Below are positions 23,589 through 37,062 of a stretch of DNA of 64,000 nt, one piece after another; position 1 is the first letter of the stretch; each line of letters begins with the position of its first letter. A program made the position numbers and the translations under genes. This DNA is from Gamsiella multidivaricata (lineage: Eukaryota > Mortierellomycota > Mortierellomycetes > Mortierellales > Mortierellaceae), in the NCBI RefSeq assembly GCF_025024155.1, contig NW_026251759.1:219288-283287 (forward strand), in the 5' to 3' direction. Under the pieces are notes generated by a model that was given only the letters and a program-made list of their open reading frames with translations, ran no database searches and was not told the origin of the DNA.

Positions 23589-26024
23589 ATGTTCCGGAGA
23601 CAAGACCAGGGCAACGGAATTCCCTTCTATCAGTCTCGGGACGACTCCGATGACAAATACGGCAAGGCACCCATGGGTGTCCACTCACAGGTATATTGCA
23701 GGAAGCGGTATCGCCATTCAGATCAAGTCCTCTATCGAGTACACTCGGTTATCCGCACATGTTTCTGACGATGTGCGATATGCTTAGAAGCAATCTAGGT
23801 TTCGTATTCGGCGCAGGCTGGTGGTCGTCGTCGGAGGTCTTTTTGCATTATCCTTAGTGGCTTTACGACGGACGCTGTCGCCAGTCCAACGCCCCGGTGC
23901 CCCCCTTTCATCATCAAAAGGTACAAATGCGATCCAGTAATAGAATATGGCTGATCAAATAGTTTTTCTGTCTATTCTCACATCTGTTCTATTCATTTGA
24001 TAATGCGCAGAAAATATCGGAGGCCGCATTAAGGCGCCTGCGTCGACTCCAGTGCTGTGGGAAGAGCGCAAGGACAGGGTCAAAGCGGCGTTCAAGCACT
24101 CCTGGGGTGCATACCGCAGGGATGCTTGGGGCAAGGATGAATATCACCCTGTCTCAAAGACGGGAACAAATATGGTTAAGAAGGGACAAGGGTTCACGAT
24201 TGTCGACTCGTTGGATACGATCCTAGTGATGGGTCTTAAAGATGAGTTCGAGGAGGCCAGGGCATGGGTCCGTGACGAACTGGACTTCAATCAGGAGGGA
24301 CAAGTCAACCTATTTGAGACCACGATTCGAGTGCTTGGTGGACTCCTGGCCGCATATGATCAGTCGGGTCATGACTCAATCTTTTTGACCAAGGCTGTGG
24401 ATCTTGCGGATCGCCTAATGGGCGCGTTTAAAACTTCGAGCGGGATCCCATACGCAGATGTACATCTTCAGAGTGGGCGCGGTGTACCGGGACATGAAGG
24501 CGGCATCAGCACAACATCGGAGGTATCGACACTACAGCTGGAATTCAAATATCTGTCGTATCTCACAGGCGATGACAAGTACTGGCGCGCGGCTGAGAAT
24601 GTGATTCTAAAGATGAGGGAGCTGGACAGTTTGGATGGGTTGGTTCCTATTTATATCAATCCTTACAATGGCAAGTTCCACGGAGAGGAGATCCGACTTG
24701 GTTCACGCGGCGACAGCTATTATGGTAAGATTTACTGTATTTATAGGTCTTCAAGGAGGCAGGAAGGAAGCGCTGCCAGGTTCTTCTTGCTAACATCCTT
24801 GTGTGTTTGCTAGAATACTTGATCAAGCAGTATCTTCAGACGTCAAAGACAGAGTCGGTTTACAAGGAGATGTACGACCATGCCATTTCTGGAGTCAAGA
24901 AGCACCTCATCGGCAGGACCATCCCGAACCATTTGCTGTTCATTGGCGAGATTTTCAAGCACGCGCCCACGGCACTTAGCCCAAAGATGGATCATCTTGT
25001 TTGCTTCTTGGGCGGAACAATGGCTCTTTCCTCGACGGAAGGAAAGACGCTCAATAACAAAGACTTTCCCCGATCTGGATTCACACGTCTGGAAGAGGAG
25101 GATTTCAGGATCGGAGAAGAGCTGACGGAGGCTTGCTACGAGATGTACAATCAGACAGAGACGGGATTGGCGCCCGAGATCGTTTATTGGGTGCAGAACA
25201 AGGATCAGATTGTAGGCAAGAGTGAGCTGGAGCACACACCGGGATCGGACTTTATTATCAACAACAGAGATGGGCACAACTGGCTTCGACCCGAGACCGT
25301 CGAGAGTCTTTTCTACATGTGGCGGTTTACTGGGGATGAGAAGTATCGGTATGTGTTTGTTCGCGTTTGATATGAATGCTGCTTTGTCTTGTAAACGACA
25401 AGAGTCTAATCTGTATTTTTTTTTCTCTCGCCATCTTTTCGCAACATGTATTGCAGCGAGTGGGGTTGGAAGATCTTTGAGGCCATAGAGACATACAGCA
25501 AGGTCGCTTCTGGCGGATATAGTTCTATCCATGACATTCGCCGCAAGAACAACATTGCGTTCTCGGATAAGATGGAGACGTTCTTCTTGGCGGAGACGCT
25601 CAAGTATTTGTATCTGCTCTTTGGACCGAATGATGTCTTCCCGCTCGACAAATATGTTTTCAACACGGAAGCCCATCCCTTACCGGTTTTCGTCCCACCT
25701 AAGGATTTGCTGGAGAGGATCCATGCCAACAAGGAGGACGATAAAAAGGATATGTTTGCAAAGGTAGCTGCGGATGCCGAGGCACGGGCAGCGGGAATAA
25801 TGGATAAGCATGCGTTGGAACAGATAAACGTGCCAGGTCCATCAGAGGAGCAGGTAACGACAGCGGATGAAGTTGATCAAGCGCTTAAAGAACTTGCAGT
25901 TGAGAAGGAGGGAGAGGAGGATGGCGAGGTCGAGGGGATTCCAGAGGTCGAGGTTGAGTATGAGGAGCCCTTGGACGAAACTGTGAATGGTGAAGACAGC
26001 GAGACAGGCGAGAAGGGGCCTTGA
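23589..26024 (+). CDS. GH47 class I alpha-1,2-mannosidase (ER/Golgi)
   Basis: Five exons (23589-23690, 23788-23920, 24011-24724, 24814-25348, 25457-26024) encode 683 residues. A short cytosolic N-terminus with RIRRR is followed by a signal anchor (LVVVVGGLFALSLVAL), giving a type II ER/Golgi enzyme. The (alpha/alpha)7 catalytic domain shows the SLDTILVMGL segment, GGLLAAYDQSG, DSYYEYLIKQY, HLVCFLGGTMA, RPETVESLFYMWR and the C-terminal calcium-binding NTEAHP motif near residue 563. These are all landmarks of family 47, which trims Man9GlcNAc2 on glycoproteins. Compared with yeast Mns1 it carries an extra Glu/Asp-rich tail of about 115 residues. An in-frame open stretch runs upstream of 23589 without an ATG, and I treat it as leader. 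Confidence 0.93.
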
Positions 26025-26538
26025 AGGGCGAGTAGTAGCTGTGGTTGTACATCACTCCACAATAAACCAGTATATTGCCCCTCCTTCCTTCCTTCCCTTG
26101 ACCGCCTTCGATGTCTACCATGTGTACTATATACCATACGGAAATGCGCGGTTCCATGTAGAAGAACATGGACTGCTCAACAGCCAATGGACGCACGGCC
26201 TCGTTTTGGGTGATGCAGACATGGGGTGCAGGGCATTTTCTTTTTTCTTTTTTTCCCGCGTTTCTTTCTTTTCCCTTCTTTCCCTTCTTTCCTCCACCAA
26301 CCTTTCCTCGATCTTTTGCATCCGTCCTGCCTATGCTCTCCCAGCTATTCTCCCATGCGACTGCCCCTACACCCGGACCCAGAAACACATAGGCAATTCA
26401 GCTCCATCCGTATATCCACCTTGCATCCATTCTATCCCACGCACTGCACGCACCCCAGGAATACACAGCCGAGTTCACACGCACTTCTACTTCTTTCCTC
26501 GCTGTCCATACAAGCCTCCAACAGCAAGAGCGGTCGCC

Positions 26539-28676
26539 ATGGAAGTCAACTCAAGTAAAGATAGCGACACCTCCCTAGTGGACATGCCCCGCCAACGCCA
26601 ACGGTCCGCCCCTCATCACAGTCACCAAAGCGTGCTCCGAGGGCTCACAGCTTTGCAGACAGTTCCAGCAGCCCGGCAAGCGGCGCTTAAACATGACATC
26701 TTTGGATCAGGGAGTTTTGTCCAGCGTATGGAGCAGCACTGTGAGCTGCGAGGCCACGATGGGTGTGTCAATACTCTCGGATGGGATGAGACTGGCGAGT
26801 TCTTAGTTTCGGGATCAGGTAGGAGGAACATGTCACGATGCTTTCGTCTCTTTTTTTCTTCTTTTTCCTCCAGGTGATCTAATACTGATACCTACACAAT
26901 AAAATAAAATAGATGACCTGTCATTAAACATCTATCGGCCTCTGGACCCCAAACCACTGGTGCACAAGATCCCCAGTGGACACACCAGGAACATCTTCTC
27001 GGCAAAGTTTCTCACGAACAGCTCCGCTACTAAAATCGTCTCATGTTGCGCGAACGGAACGACACTGTTGACGGACGTGAACAAGTTTGTGGAAAAATCG
27101 CCGCTGGGGGACTGGATGCCTTCGGCCGGTTTCAGTTGCCACGCTGACATGGCCATGACTTATGAGGTTATGCCCGATCTCATAGACGGGCACATCTTCT
27201 ATGACTGGTATGTCATACACTGTGATCAAGATGGGTCAATGGGAATATATGCACGTACTACCGCACAATGCCAGTGAGCTAACACTTTTCTCCTGTTTCT
27301 TTTTTTATGAACAGTGCCGACGATGGCAAGATCAACCGATATGACACACGGATCAGGACCAGCTGCGATTGTTTTGATAGCGATTCCGACTGCGACCTAC
27401 ATACTTTCATCAACATTAACTCTCGCATCAACCTATCTACCTCAAGCATGTCTGTAAACGATCGCCTCTTCAGCGCCTTTCATCGTCGCGGTATATCTGC
27501 AATTACTCAGCGACCGGAGAATCCGCATTACATTGCAGCAGCCTGCGGTGACGACACCGTGCGAATTTACGACAGTAGGAAAGTGAGCGCAAGTGATCAC
27601 CGCTCCGGGCAGGTGTACAGTATTTCACCATTTGTGCCTAGTGGATGGGTCATTGGCGGCGACGGGGAGCTTCAGCGCGGCAACAACAAGGAGAGGAGCT
27701 CGATCGGCACCAGAATTACATCGCTCAAGTACGACCCCTGCAGAACTGGCCAGCTCTTGGCGAGCTACAGTCGAGGAAATTGCTACTTGATCGATCCTTC
27801 AGGTCTGGTAGGGCGTTTTGAAGAGGGGATATCCGGAGGTCCTGCTCTGCGCCGTACAAAGCATGAGCGAAATCACGATGGCGATGCCAAGGGGAAACGG
27901 AGACGGAGCCCTAGCGCGGGGTCCGATCATTCATCTGCGACCAAGAAATCTCCAGGATCATGGTCGCCCACCTTACCGAGGGGACCATCCGCTTCAGATA
28001 CCAGCGCGGGGGATAGGAAAGATGAAGCGATGGTCTCTGTTCCTGGAGCGGGGGCTGGAGGCGAACCAGGCGAGGCGCAGCAGAGTGGACGGTCAGGCCA
28101 TGTACGGTTTCGGGTCCATGGCGAGGACAACGACCATGCCAGCGAGCGCGGCGGACCTCAAGCCAGTGATGAACCAAAGGGTGCGATTCTTCCGACATCT
28201 GAGGAACAAACGGTGGAGGAAGGAGTAAAGAAAATAGACAAGGAACGCGAGATTGAAGCTAGCGAAGAGAAGCCCGAGGAAGATGATGATTTTTGGATGG
28301 ACACTTCAGACTCAGAGTCCGAGGCAAGTGAAGAGGAGTTGTCCCGTCAAGCTGTCACGGATGACAAGGAGTATTGGATGCGCAGGTCTTACAATTCTGG
28401 AAGGACAGACATTGTACAAATGTACTCGGGACATCGAAACGCAAAGACGATGGTATGTCCTATGTCCTCTTTGTAGATGTTACATGCTGGGGATGGTCTC
28501 CGTCCATTGTTCTGATACTAAGCAATCTTCATCATTGGCTATCTTTATAGATCAAAGAGGCCAACTTTTTCGGGCCTAACAGCGAGTTTATAATGTCTGG
28601 TTCGGATGATGGACGAATTTTCTTCTGGGATAAGAAGACAGGAAAGATCTTGAACGTCGCCAGGGGCGACAAGGCA

Positions 28677-28709
<33 letters not shown>

Positions 28710-29310
28710 AAGCAGAGGTACTTATGGAATAATCGAAAGAATATTTGGCTGCTGAAAGTTCATTTTTACTTTGAACTTGTAATAGCACGTTGTCAACTGT
28801 CTACAACCGCATCCAGTATCAAGCTTGCTGTTGGCGGCCTCAGGAATCGATCATACCATCAAGGTCCTTATGCCTACCGCTGAGGAGCGAGTAGATCTTT
28901 CAAAGATACGAGGCATCAAGAGATCCACCAAATCTCCACACGAACTTCAGCCAACCAGCTCCACTGAAGCACCACCGAGCGCCAATCCAAAGGACAATCT
29001 GGATCCTGATCATGCATACAGCAGTATCCCGCAGGAGGATGAGAGTAGCGATGATGATGACGATGATGATGATGACGATCGTCTGCCACACCACCTCTTC
29101 CTTCAGATCATAAGCCAGCTTGTACAGGCACGGGGGCCGAGACACGGGTCAGGTCAGACGTGGACGATCACTCGCGCACCAGGCCAAACTTACGCCACGC
29201 TAGATACCTCTGACAGTGGCGATGAGGACCATGACGATGATGAGGACCACGATGATGATGACGAGGGCCATGGTGACGACGGCGAGGATCATGACGAGGA
29301 CGACGAGTAA
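26539..29310 (+). CDS. DCAF6/WDTC1-like WD40 protein (CUL4-DDB1 substrate receptor candidate)
   Basis: Five exons (26539-26818, 26913-27207, 27315-28452, 28551-28673, 28786-29310) give 786 residues. WD40 repeats occur in two groups. The N-terminal ones include ELRGHDGCVNTLGWDETGEF and GHTRNIFSAKFL. The C-terminal ones include YSGHRNAKTMIKEANFFG, SGSDDGRIFFWD and HVVNCLQPHP. A Ser/Glu-rich insertion of roughly 200 residues separates them. Matching segments and the same split layout occur in DCAF6 and its relatives, which recruit substrates to CUL4-DDB1. YDTR and YDSR sequences resemble the DDB1-contacting WDxR box. The tail is a long Asp/Glu run. Intron 4 has a GCAAGT donor and contains 29 consecutive T, and only this donor restores phase with HVVNC. 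Confidence 0.85.
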
Positions 29311-29537
29311 GTCGTGTACGGCTGTAAGCGACAGGCTGATGTTATATTTTCAGCAGCATTTTTTGACCACGACTCCAAGCAACAAGGAACCGGGCTTCGT
29401 ATCATCAAGCATTGTCATCTATTTTCGAGTTGCATTTATTTCCGTAAGTCTACTGCGATTCTAAACGAATAAAAAAGAATAAAAGCTGTTTGCGGATAAG
29501 AAACAAACAAATACGTAGTTCAAAAGGAACAATGTCT
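29311..29537. other. Convergent intergenic spacer
   Basis: The WD40 gene (+) and the oligopeptidase gene (-) end tail to tail only 227 bases apart, so their 3' UTRs probably abut or overlap. Possible poly(A) signals, AATAAA or AATAAAA, lie near 29467-29480. Confidence 0.5.
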
Positions 29538-32107
29538 TTATGCACTCGCAGATGTGAGGCCAGAGTGCCGAAGGAGAGCATCGACCTGCACGTCATCCCT
29601 TCCTCTGAACTCCTTCCAGACCTCCTTTGGGTCGGTTGCGCCACCATAAGCCAGAACAGTGTCGCGGTATTTGCGTCCAATGCGTTTCCTTGCATCCGTG
29701 GAACCTGCTTGCTCCTCAAGCGCAGCATAGGCATCCGCTGAGTACAGCTCGCTATATTTGTACGAGTAATAACCCGCTGCGTAGCCACCGCCAAAGATAT
29801 GGCTGAATCCGCACAGGAAACGGTCCTCGGCGACGGGTGGGATCAAGCAGGTCTTCCCGGCCATGCGCCGATCCACATCAAAGATGGATTCGCCCTCTGC
29901 TGAATCCTGGCTACCGCGCGCCTTGTAGTTGGTGTGCAACTCCAGGTCCAGAGTCGCAAAATGAAGCTGACGCATCATAGCCAGACCCGCCAGGCACTCA
30001 CGACTCTTCATCACTGTCTGCTTCATGTCCTGGGGCATGGGTTCGTTGGTCTTGTAGTGGCGGGCCATGCGATCCAGCCATTGAGGCTCGTATGCAAAGT
30101 TCTCCATAAACTGTGAGGCGACCTCGACAAAGTCCCACTCCACGCCCTTGATACCCGAGGCCTGCGGGTAGTTCACCGTGGTCAACATGTGCTGTAGGCA
30201 GTGTCCGAACTCGTGAAACAGCGTCGTGACATCCTGAAACTTCATCCTTGAAGGCTCCGAATCGGACATGGGCGGCGGCTGGTTGCAAATCATGTAGGCG
30301 ATAGGCACACGGACATGGCCGCTCGAGGAGTTCTTCATACGGGTTACACAAACGTCCATCCAGGCGCCCGACTTTTTCTCCTCGCTGCGGCTATAAAAAT
30401 CGCCATAGAAGTATGCGAGCAACTTGTTTCCGGGGCCGTCGTCTTGTACCTTATACACCTTGACGTCCTTGTTCCATGTAGTCACATCTGCACTCGACTG
30501 CTCTGCGGGGCTCATCTCTGAAACGTGGATGCCGAAGCTATCCTTAGCCACCTCGAACAACGTGTCCATGACTCTGGGGAAAACCAAGTACTCTGAAATT
30601 TGATCCGCAGAGTACTTGAACCGATCCTTGCGGAATTCCTCTCCAACAAATGCAGTGTCCCAGGGTCGAAGTGGCGTGGGTTGGTTCAGGCGGTCCTTTG
30701 CAAACGTCGTCAGTTCATCGAGTTCCTTCTTTGCGGCAGGGAGAGTAGCCTTGTAGAGTCGATCTAATACTTCCGTCGCCGTTTCCACGTTCGATGCCAT
30801 CTTTTTTGATAGCGACAATGCTCCGAACGAAGAGTATCCAAGCATGCTCGCCTCTTCCTTGCGAAGGCTCAAGATCTCGTTGATGATCGGCTCGTTATCC
30901 TGTTCACCCTCCGAAGCCTTCTTGACATTTGCGCGATAGACCGCCTCGCGGAGATCCCGGCTCTTGCAGTTCATCATGAATGGCACATAGGTAGGTGCAT
31001 CCAAAGTGACAGCCCAAGGGCCCGTTTCTGAGTTTCCATCTCCGTGGCCCCTCGCTTGCGCGTGCTTTGCCATGCTCTTGATCAAACTCTCAGGACATCC
31101 ATCCAGTTCGGCTCGGTCGGTCACGACCTTGGCATAGGCTTTTGTCGCATCCTGAACATTGTTGCTGAACTTGAGACTCAGTTGGGCCTTTCGTTCCTGG
31201 ATCTCGTTGAACCGCTTTCGCTTCTCCGGGTTGCCCTCGCCCTCGAGTCCGAAGGCCACGCCGGAGAGCTTCATGCCTTGGATGGTCTTTTCGACAATGC
31301 GTTGTTGCTCTTTGTCTAGTGAATTCCATCGCTGCGGATTCTCCTGAATCTTAACTAAGGCATCGTAGAACTCGAGGGATTGACCCATCTGGAGAGAAAT
31401 TTTGACGATCATAGGCTGGATCGCTTCAACGGCCTTGCGGAGTTCGGGAGAGTCCTTGACCATGGATAAGTGTGTGATCACACCAGCGGCACGCTCTAAA
31501 TCGTCCTCCAGATCCTGAGCTGTTGAATACGATAGATATCAAAGAAGATGCGTAAATAAAAGATGGTCATTGGCAATAAAGGGAGCGTTGAGAAGCAGCA
31601 TAATCAACAGGCCGTACTCATGCCCATAGTGCCATCCCACGTTGGCGTAAAGTTCTGGGATCGCTCCGCGAATGTCTTTTCGATATGCTGAACCAGCGCT
31701 TCCATGGCGGGTACGACATGCTCAGGTCTGATGTCAGCAAAGTCCGGGAATTCGGTCCAGTTTAAGATCGGATTCATTGTGAACTCTGCGCTCTGTTTCG
31801 TGCCTGAGGATGCTGGGGTCTTTTGGACAATAAAGGGAGCATCGGAGACGGTTGCGAGTGCACGGCGGATTGTCAAGGGTGCTCCAATAAGCAACTGCCT
31901 GCCTGCTGGACCAAGGATTGTTCTCTGACGGAAATTCTGCTGAAGTGGTCGTTTAGTGAGCGGGAGCGAAGTCGTTCTGGTACTACTGCTGTTGTTCCTG
32001 GTCGAGGTTCGGGAGAATAAGAGACGCAGCTGCTGTGCGGACGAGGACGGGGATACCTGTGCCCCTCTGGGCAAGGAGGAGGAAAGTGAGGTGAATGAGC
32101 GAAGCAT
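29538..32107 (-). CDS. Organellar M3 family oligopeptidase (PrlC/OOP-like zinc metallopeptidase)
   Basis: Two exons (32107-31618 and 31519-29538) encode 823 residues. The thimet-oligopeptidase core carries the zinc motif HEFGH at about 599-603, with the third ligand Glu near 629 in FVEVASQ. GGGYAAGYYSYKYSE and the C-terminal RHSGL resemble bacterial oligopeptidase A and plant organellar oligopeptidase. The first 90 residues are rich in Ser, Arg and Leu and nearly free of acids, typical of a mitochondrial presequence. I infer a matrix enzyme that degrades presequence-sized peptides, comparable to yeast Prd1. The single intron is 98 bases. Its start faces the divergent SLF2-like gene 200 bases away. 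Confidence 0.92.
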
Positions 32108-32307
32108 TGGGTGATTCTAATTGAGTGGTGGTGAGAAGTAGAAGATCTGATCCCGGTTACCCACGGCCTTTTTCGTGCCACCAACGCCGAGCAAAGCGCA
32201 GCTGTTGGGCCAGTCGTGACTGGGCAAAGACCACATATTTTGACAGTGCAAAAATGAGCTATGTAGTTTCTTTCACTCTCGCATTCAGGACCAAGGACTT
32301 GAACAGG
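32108..32307. promoter_or_regulatory. Shared divergent promoter region
   Basis: The oligopeptidase (-, ATG at 32107) and the SLF2-like gene (+, ATG at 32308) are separated by only 200 bases. Both promoters and leaders must lie in or overlap this stretch. No clear TATA element was found. Confidence 0.5.
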
Positions 32308-35300
32308 ATGGGAAGACCGCCCAAGAACCAGAGCGCGTCGCATCTCCAGTAAGGATTCGTCAATGGCAACTCGTGAGACATGAGCAGGGTAACTGGCGCC
32401 GGCATCGTTTTTGGACTAAACACGAACTGCGCTTTGTTTTGTCTGATTGCAGCGGCACACGTCCAATTACCTCCTATTTTTCCTCCAACTCGGATTCGAA
32501 CTCAAGGTAACATAGCCTAGAGCCATGTCCTGCAATAATGCCACTAAAGAGGATGACACTGTGAACTCTTTATTAACGAGCTGCATGCATGCATGGCCAC
32601 TGTCTTGTAGTTCACACGTTCTGTCAGGTGCAAGGTATCATCAAGGACAGTGTACAGGGAGGACGGCGCACTGGAAGTACAGGGGAATACCGGACTGACA
32701 GCATTGCAATGAATACCTACTTCAATCTTTCAGGACACGGCTTATTGATTCCTACTTTACATCGGGTTCAAGGTAGCAATAGGGCTCACCAAATACCATT
32801 GAGACAGAGCACTTGAGGCCTAGGAAATGGACGCTGACACATCCACATGATATTCTTAGGCCAAAAGCACAGCCCCTATCGCCGCAACCTCATCCAGGAC
32901 CATTTTCTTCACAGGATACAGAGCAGGAAAGCACGTCAACTGGAACTGTAATATCTGAGAGCATCCCGTCCTCAGATACTATGGAATCGGATTCTGTCGA
33001 GTCGTCCACAGCCGAGCCATTGCGCAACCCCTTCAGTTCACAGGACCTAGGAAACTGGGACAATGGCGGCGGCGATAACGATCTCGACTCACTCGATGAC
33101 AACCCTTTTAGTCCAACAAAGGCAAGCATCATAGCGGAAGCAGAGTCAGTGCAGGAGGAAGATGTTAGAGAGGAGGAAGAGCCTTTAACGAAGAATACAG
33201 ACACGATTTCAGAACTTGAACCGATCAACGGTCTGGGACTCATGACATTTAGCTCTCAGTTGTCAGGAGAATCTCTTCGGAGGTTGGCATTGTCGCCAAG
33301 GAAACAAAAGCGGAAGAAGGAGCTTTCGCCGGGCATGATGCCATCGATGCCTACGCTGACATTTTCCGAGAAACTGGCTGCGGAGATGGGAGAGATCGGT
33401 GGAGGAGAGGGCAGCTTATTTGGGCTTATTAGGAAAGCGAAGCCCTTGACGCTTGGAAAAGTAGCTGTGGTAGATGGATCGGACTCGGGGTCAGAGGCGG
33501 ATTGGAACGATGACGAGGTTGTTGCGACCTTAACGTCAAAAAAGAGTAAGCAGGGGGTCCTTTTTGATGGCAAAACGTCCTGTTTTATTTTCTCAAGTTT
33601 TCTAAAAAAAAAAGTCTTCTTTATTTCCATCCTTCTTCAATCCAAAGCTGAAGAGCAGAAAATGAGGGAAGAAAGTCCAACGCTTATACTCGACTCGGAT
33701 GATGACTATCCAAATATTCATAAATTCAGCAGCAACAAGGCGCCAATGGTGAGGATACTGTACAGTACTGCACAGCGCAGCGCAATGGATCCAGGTTTTA
33801 CTACCGAATGACGGGATTTGATTTTAACTGACGGCATTATTTTACCTTCTGTATCCACCAGATGCTTGAGGAATCTGACTCGGATCTGGAAGATAACCCC
33901 TTCTCGAGTCATAATTCCATCGCCAGCTCGCCTACACCATTGACAATATCCACCTCAGATAAATCAGAGGAGGACATCAATGTAGACCTAGAACTCTCCG
34001 AGGACGATAAGCTTGATGAAGATCAAGCATTGGCAAAGCAGCGAGTAACTCGATCATGTACACACGCGGTGACGCCACCAAGGTCCGGACGCACCCTGCG
34101 GAGTGCCACCTTAAAACCTGCACCGACACTGGCCAGTCTACCGAAGGGAGCCATCAAACCAGCGAGAGCGAAGGCTGTGCTCTTCTCTCTGGATTCGCTA
34201 CTCAAGGAAAAGAAGCGCAAAGAAAAAATCGGATATGACATCGAGGCCGCAAACAGCATGATGACGCTAGACGACGAGGTAATGATCTTAAACAGCCTTG
34301 CACAAGGACTGATGGCATCTGACTCTGGCTTTTGTTTTTTTATGTTAATGCTGATCACTGCTTTGCCTCATTTTCTGGACCTTAGCTTCTGGAAGAATAC
34401 GACGAAGATGATGACGAGGAGGCTCTCTTTGGAACTGAAATGATCCCCAAGGGTGTGCTTTCAGAAGAGCAGGAAGGAGTGCTGACTGATATTATCGAAG
34501 ACGAGCAGAACCAAACTGTTGAGGACATTGCAGAGTTCTTTGTCCACTGGCCATTGGTAAGTGGCCGTAAGGAATTTGTAGAACTCGTGCAGATGCCTCG
34601 CGGCTGTCTCCATTACCAAGTGCTAACTGTAATTGTATGGTTAGGAACTCGTCGTTCAGCCCCTCGAGCAAGAGTTGTGCGATAAAGATCTGGACGACCA
34701 TATTGTGCAAAAGGTTTTGAAGGCCACGCAGACAGAGATGCAGAGGAACCAGTTCTTGACCTCGCCATTCCTCATGATTATGAGTTCATCGCCTTGGACG
34801 ATGCCACGATCGCTATTCCGCTGGCTAGTGCATGTCGTTGCGGTGGAACAGAACACAGCTGTTACATTATCTCTCTTTGCTCTGCTCCAGAGGGTCTTAT
34901 CACAGGTACCTTGTGGCTTTTTCTCTCGGTTCTCCACTCATTGTATTTGCGATCAGTACTGCTCAGTTTGCTCACATATCATTTTTTCCTATCATGTAGA
35001 AATCAGGTGTGCTTGGTGTTGACCATCAGGACTTGATCCGTGCGTTTCGGATGTATGGTGCAAAGGACGAATATCTTGATCCAGACTGGAAGGTGACGCC
35101 AGTCACCCGCGAGACACAAAATGAACGACTAATCCGTAAGACAGCAGCCTTGCACGCCTTCTCATCCGCTTATAGAAGCACCCTTTTGGATGAGATTCTG
35201 AAGATTAACACTGGGTCCCTGTTTCGTCTTTACGTTTTAGTCCCGGAGACGGCAAAATTCCCCAGACAAAGCTTGAAGGCGGTTGTCAAGTTGGTCACTA

Positions 35301-36517
35301 TGACTGCAACACTAGAGTAAGTCGTCTCAACATCGCTATAAGATCTGTACTCTATACATGATATAGGTGAATCAATTGCTGACCAAAAAGTCTTTAGTCC
35401 TCAATTTTACAATGTGGCCGAGATTCGGAAGATTGTGAATTTGCTCATGAGGATGACAACGGACCCAATCATTGGTGACGTCAAGTCCTTGCTGGGGTCG
35501 ACCATAGTCGCTTTACTGGATGCCATTCCTGCGGATGACTGGGAAGTTGAGGTATGTTGCCTTTCATCATATGGCGATAATGTTGGACGAACTGAAAAAA
35601 GGTGCCTATGCTCATCAATGTTCTGCATTGATTCCCATCAATAAAGCGCCACTGTCTATGCGATGAAATAATTCAGACACTTGGGACGTCCATGCCGTTC
35701 ATTCTACTTGCACTACGCCAACTACCCTCTCTTTCCATGAGGGTGGCACTTCTCCGGCGAGGTATCGCTCTTTCATACCTGGGCTTGCCTCCGATACCTG
35801 CGGGTGAAGTTGCTCCTGACCTGGAAGAGTTGCATCGTGCACTTTTTGTCGACAAGGGCTTTCTGGTCAACTCTACGACAAATTATAAAGATCTCGGCCG
35901 AAGGATTCAGATATTTGGGTTCTGCCTGGACGACGAGCAAATGATTGCGTCGTATGGGCGCATTGCACTCGAGCCGTTGCTGAAAAAACTGCGCATGATG
36001 CATGGGAGGATTGGTAAGCACGCTGAGCACCGTTGTGGCGAACCCTGGATGATCATTCCTAGTATAAAGGGAGCAAACTCTAACGATGAATTGATATCTT
36101 TGTACTCAACAGTTGATGTTCGTGCCGCCTTCATGGAACGTACTTTGGTAAGCATAAGTTTGAAGCACAGCCCCTTGACTTGTTAGTCCGATCGTGCACA
36201 GACCAGCTAAGGCTTCAACCTTAAATCTTTATTTTTTATGTAGACAAAAGACATGATCCAACGACTGTACATACGACTCTACTATGCTGGTATACATCGT
36301 CAAAGTAAGGATTATATTCTCAGGTCATGCGCTGGGGATACATTACTCTCGCTTGAGTACTGGTATTAAGCATCCACATTTTTCTAATTCTATAGCTGCC
36401 ATTCAAACGACTATCAACTTCGACAACGCTGCTTTAACGAGGAGCGGGGCCGGCGATTCAGCTGCCATTAGCGTCCAAGATTTGCGCCTCACCTCAGGAC
36501 TTACCTCGCCTTCATAA
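32308..36517 (+). CDS. SLF2/FAM178-like (CANIN domain) protein, SMC5/6-associated candidate
   Basis: Twelve exons join in phase to 900 residues: 32308-32348, 32860-33545, 33648-33748, 33862-34278, 34386-34556, 34645-34905, 35000-35316, 35398-35551, 35677-36013, 36113-36147, 36244-36304 and 36396-36517. The first 41-base exon (MGRPPKNQSASHL) joins over a 511-base intron. This is the best-phased start found, but it is a prediction. The N-terminal half is disordered, with repeated NPFSS motifs and acidic patches. From about residue 420 a helical domain begins (SLDSLLKEKKRKEK) and continues through the end, reading like the coiled-coil SMC6/NSE5-interacting (CANIN) region of SLF2, a DNA-damage adaptor of SMC5/6. 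The family call is from remembered similarity and is moderate only. Confidence 0.6.
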
Positions 36518-37062
36518 GAGACTGGTCGAAGACATAGAGGGGTCTTTGATGTGAGAGTTTATTTTCGTATACATCTTGGGCCCGTCCTTTGTCTTAGTTC
36601 TTTTTTTTTTTTTTACTAAAATTAGCGAGCCATTTGTACAATGTTATCTGAATAATGTGGCATGTACTTTTATTAAAGAATACCGTCCGCCCACAAAAAC
36701 TTGAACGCGTCATTTTGGCGTTTTTCAAGATGAAACCAACCAATAGAATATGAAAACGCGAGAGATGAAGTCGTATAACTGAACGAGGCTAATATCGCTC
36801 TTTGTCGACCGGTACGTCACCGCATAGCTACAACACTTCAGATACCATGCCAGCTACTGCTTATAGCACTGCTGGCACATCTTACTTGTCTATCAATCCA
36901 TTGGCGCACCTGTCCATATCGTCTGGCGCATCTTTTTCTGTGTTTTTATTAAGGATTATTGCTGTTCTATTCTTTTCGGCCATCTGTTGTCACCTTTCAT
37001 CATAGCGCACTCCTACTCTCCTTGAGGCTTCTTAGGTTCTTTCTCTGCCTTGTTTTCAGTCT
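36518..37062. other. Gene-to-repeat boundary, no gene seen
   Basis: It carries the 3' region of the SLF2-like gene (T-run near 36600, AAAG/TTAAAGAATA stretch near 36674) and then about 400 bases without a supported gene. A short frame from the ATG at 36847 is Ser/Ala-rich and ends in a hydrophobic stretch, but it lacks support. Confidence 0.5.
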
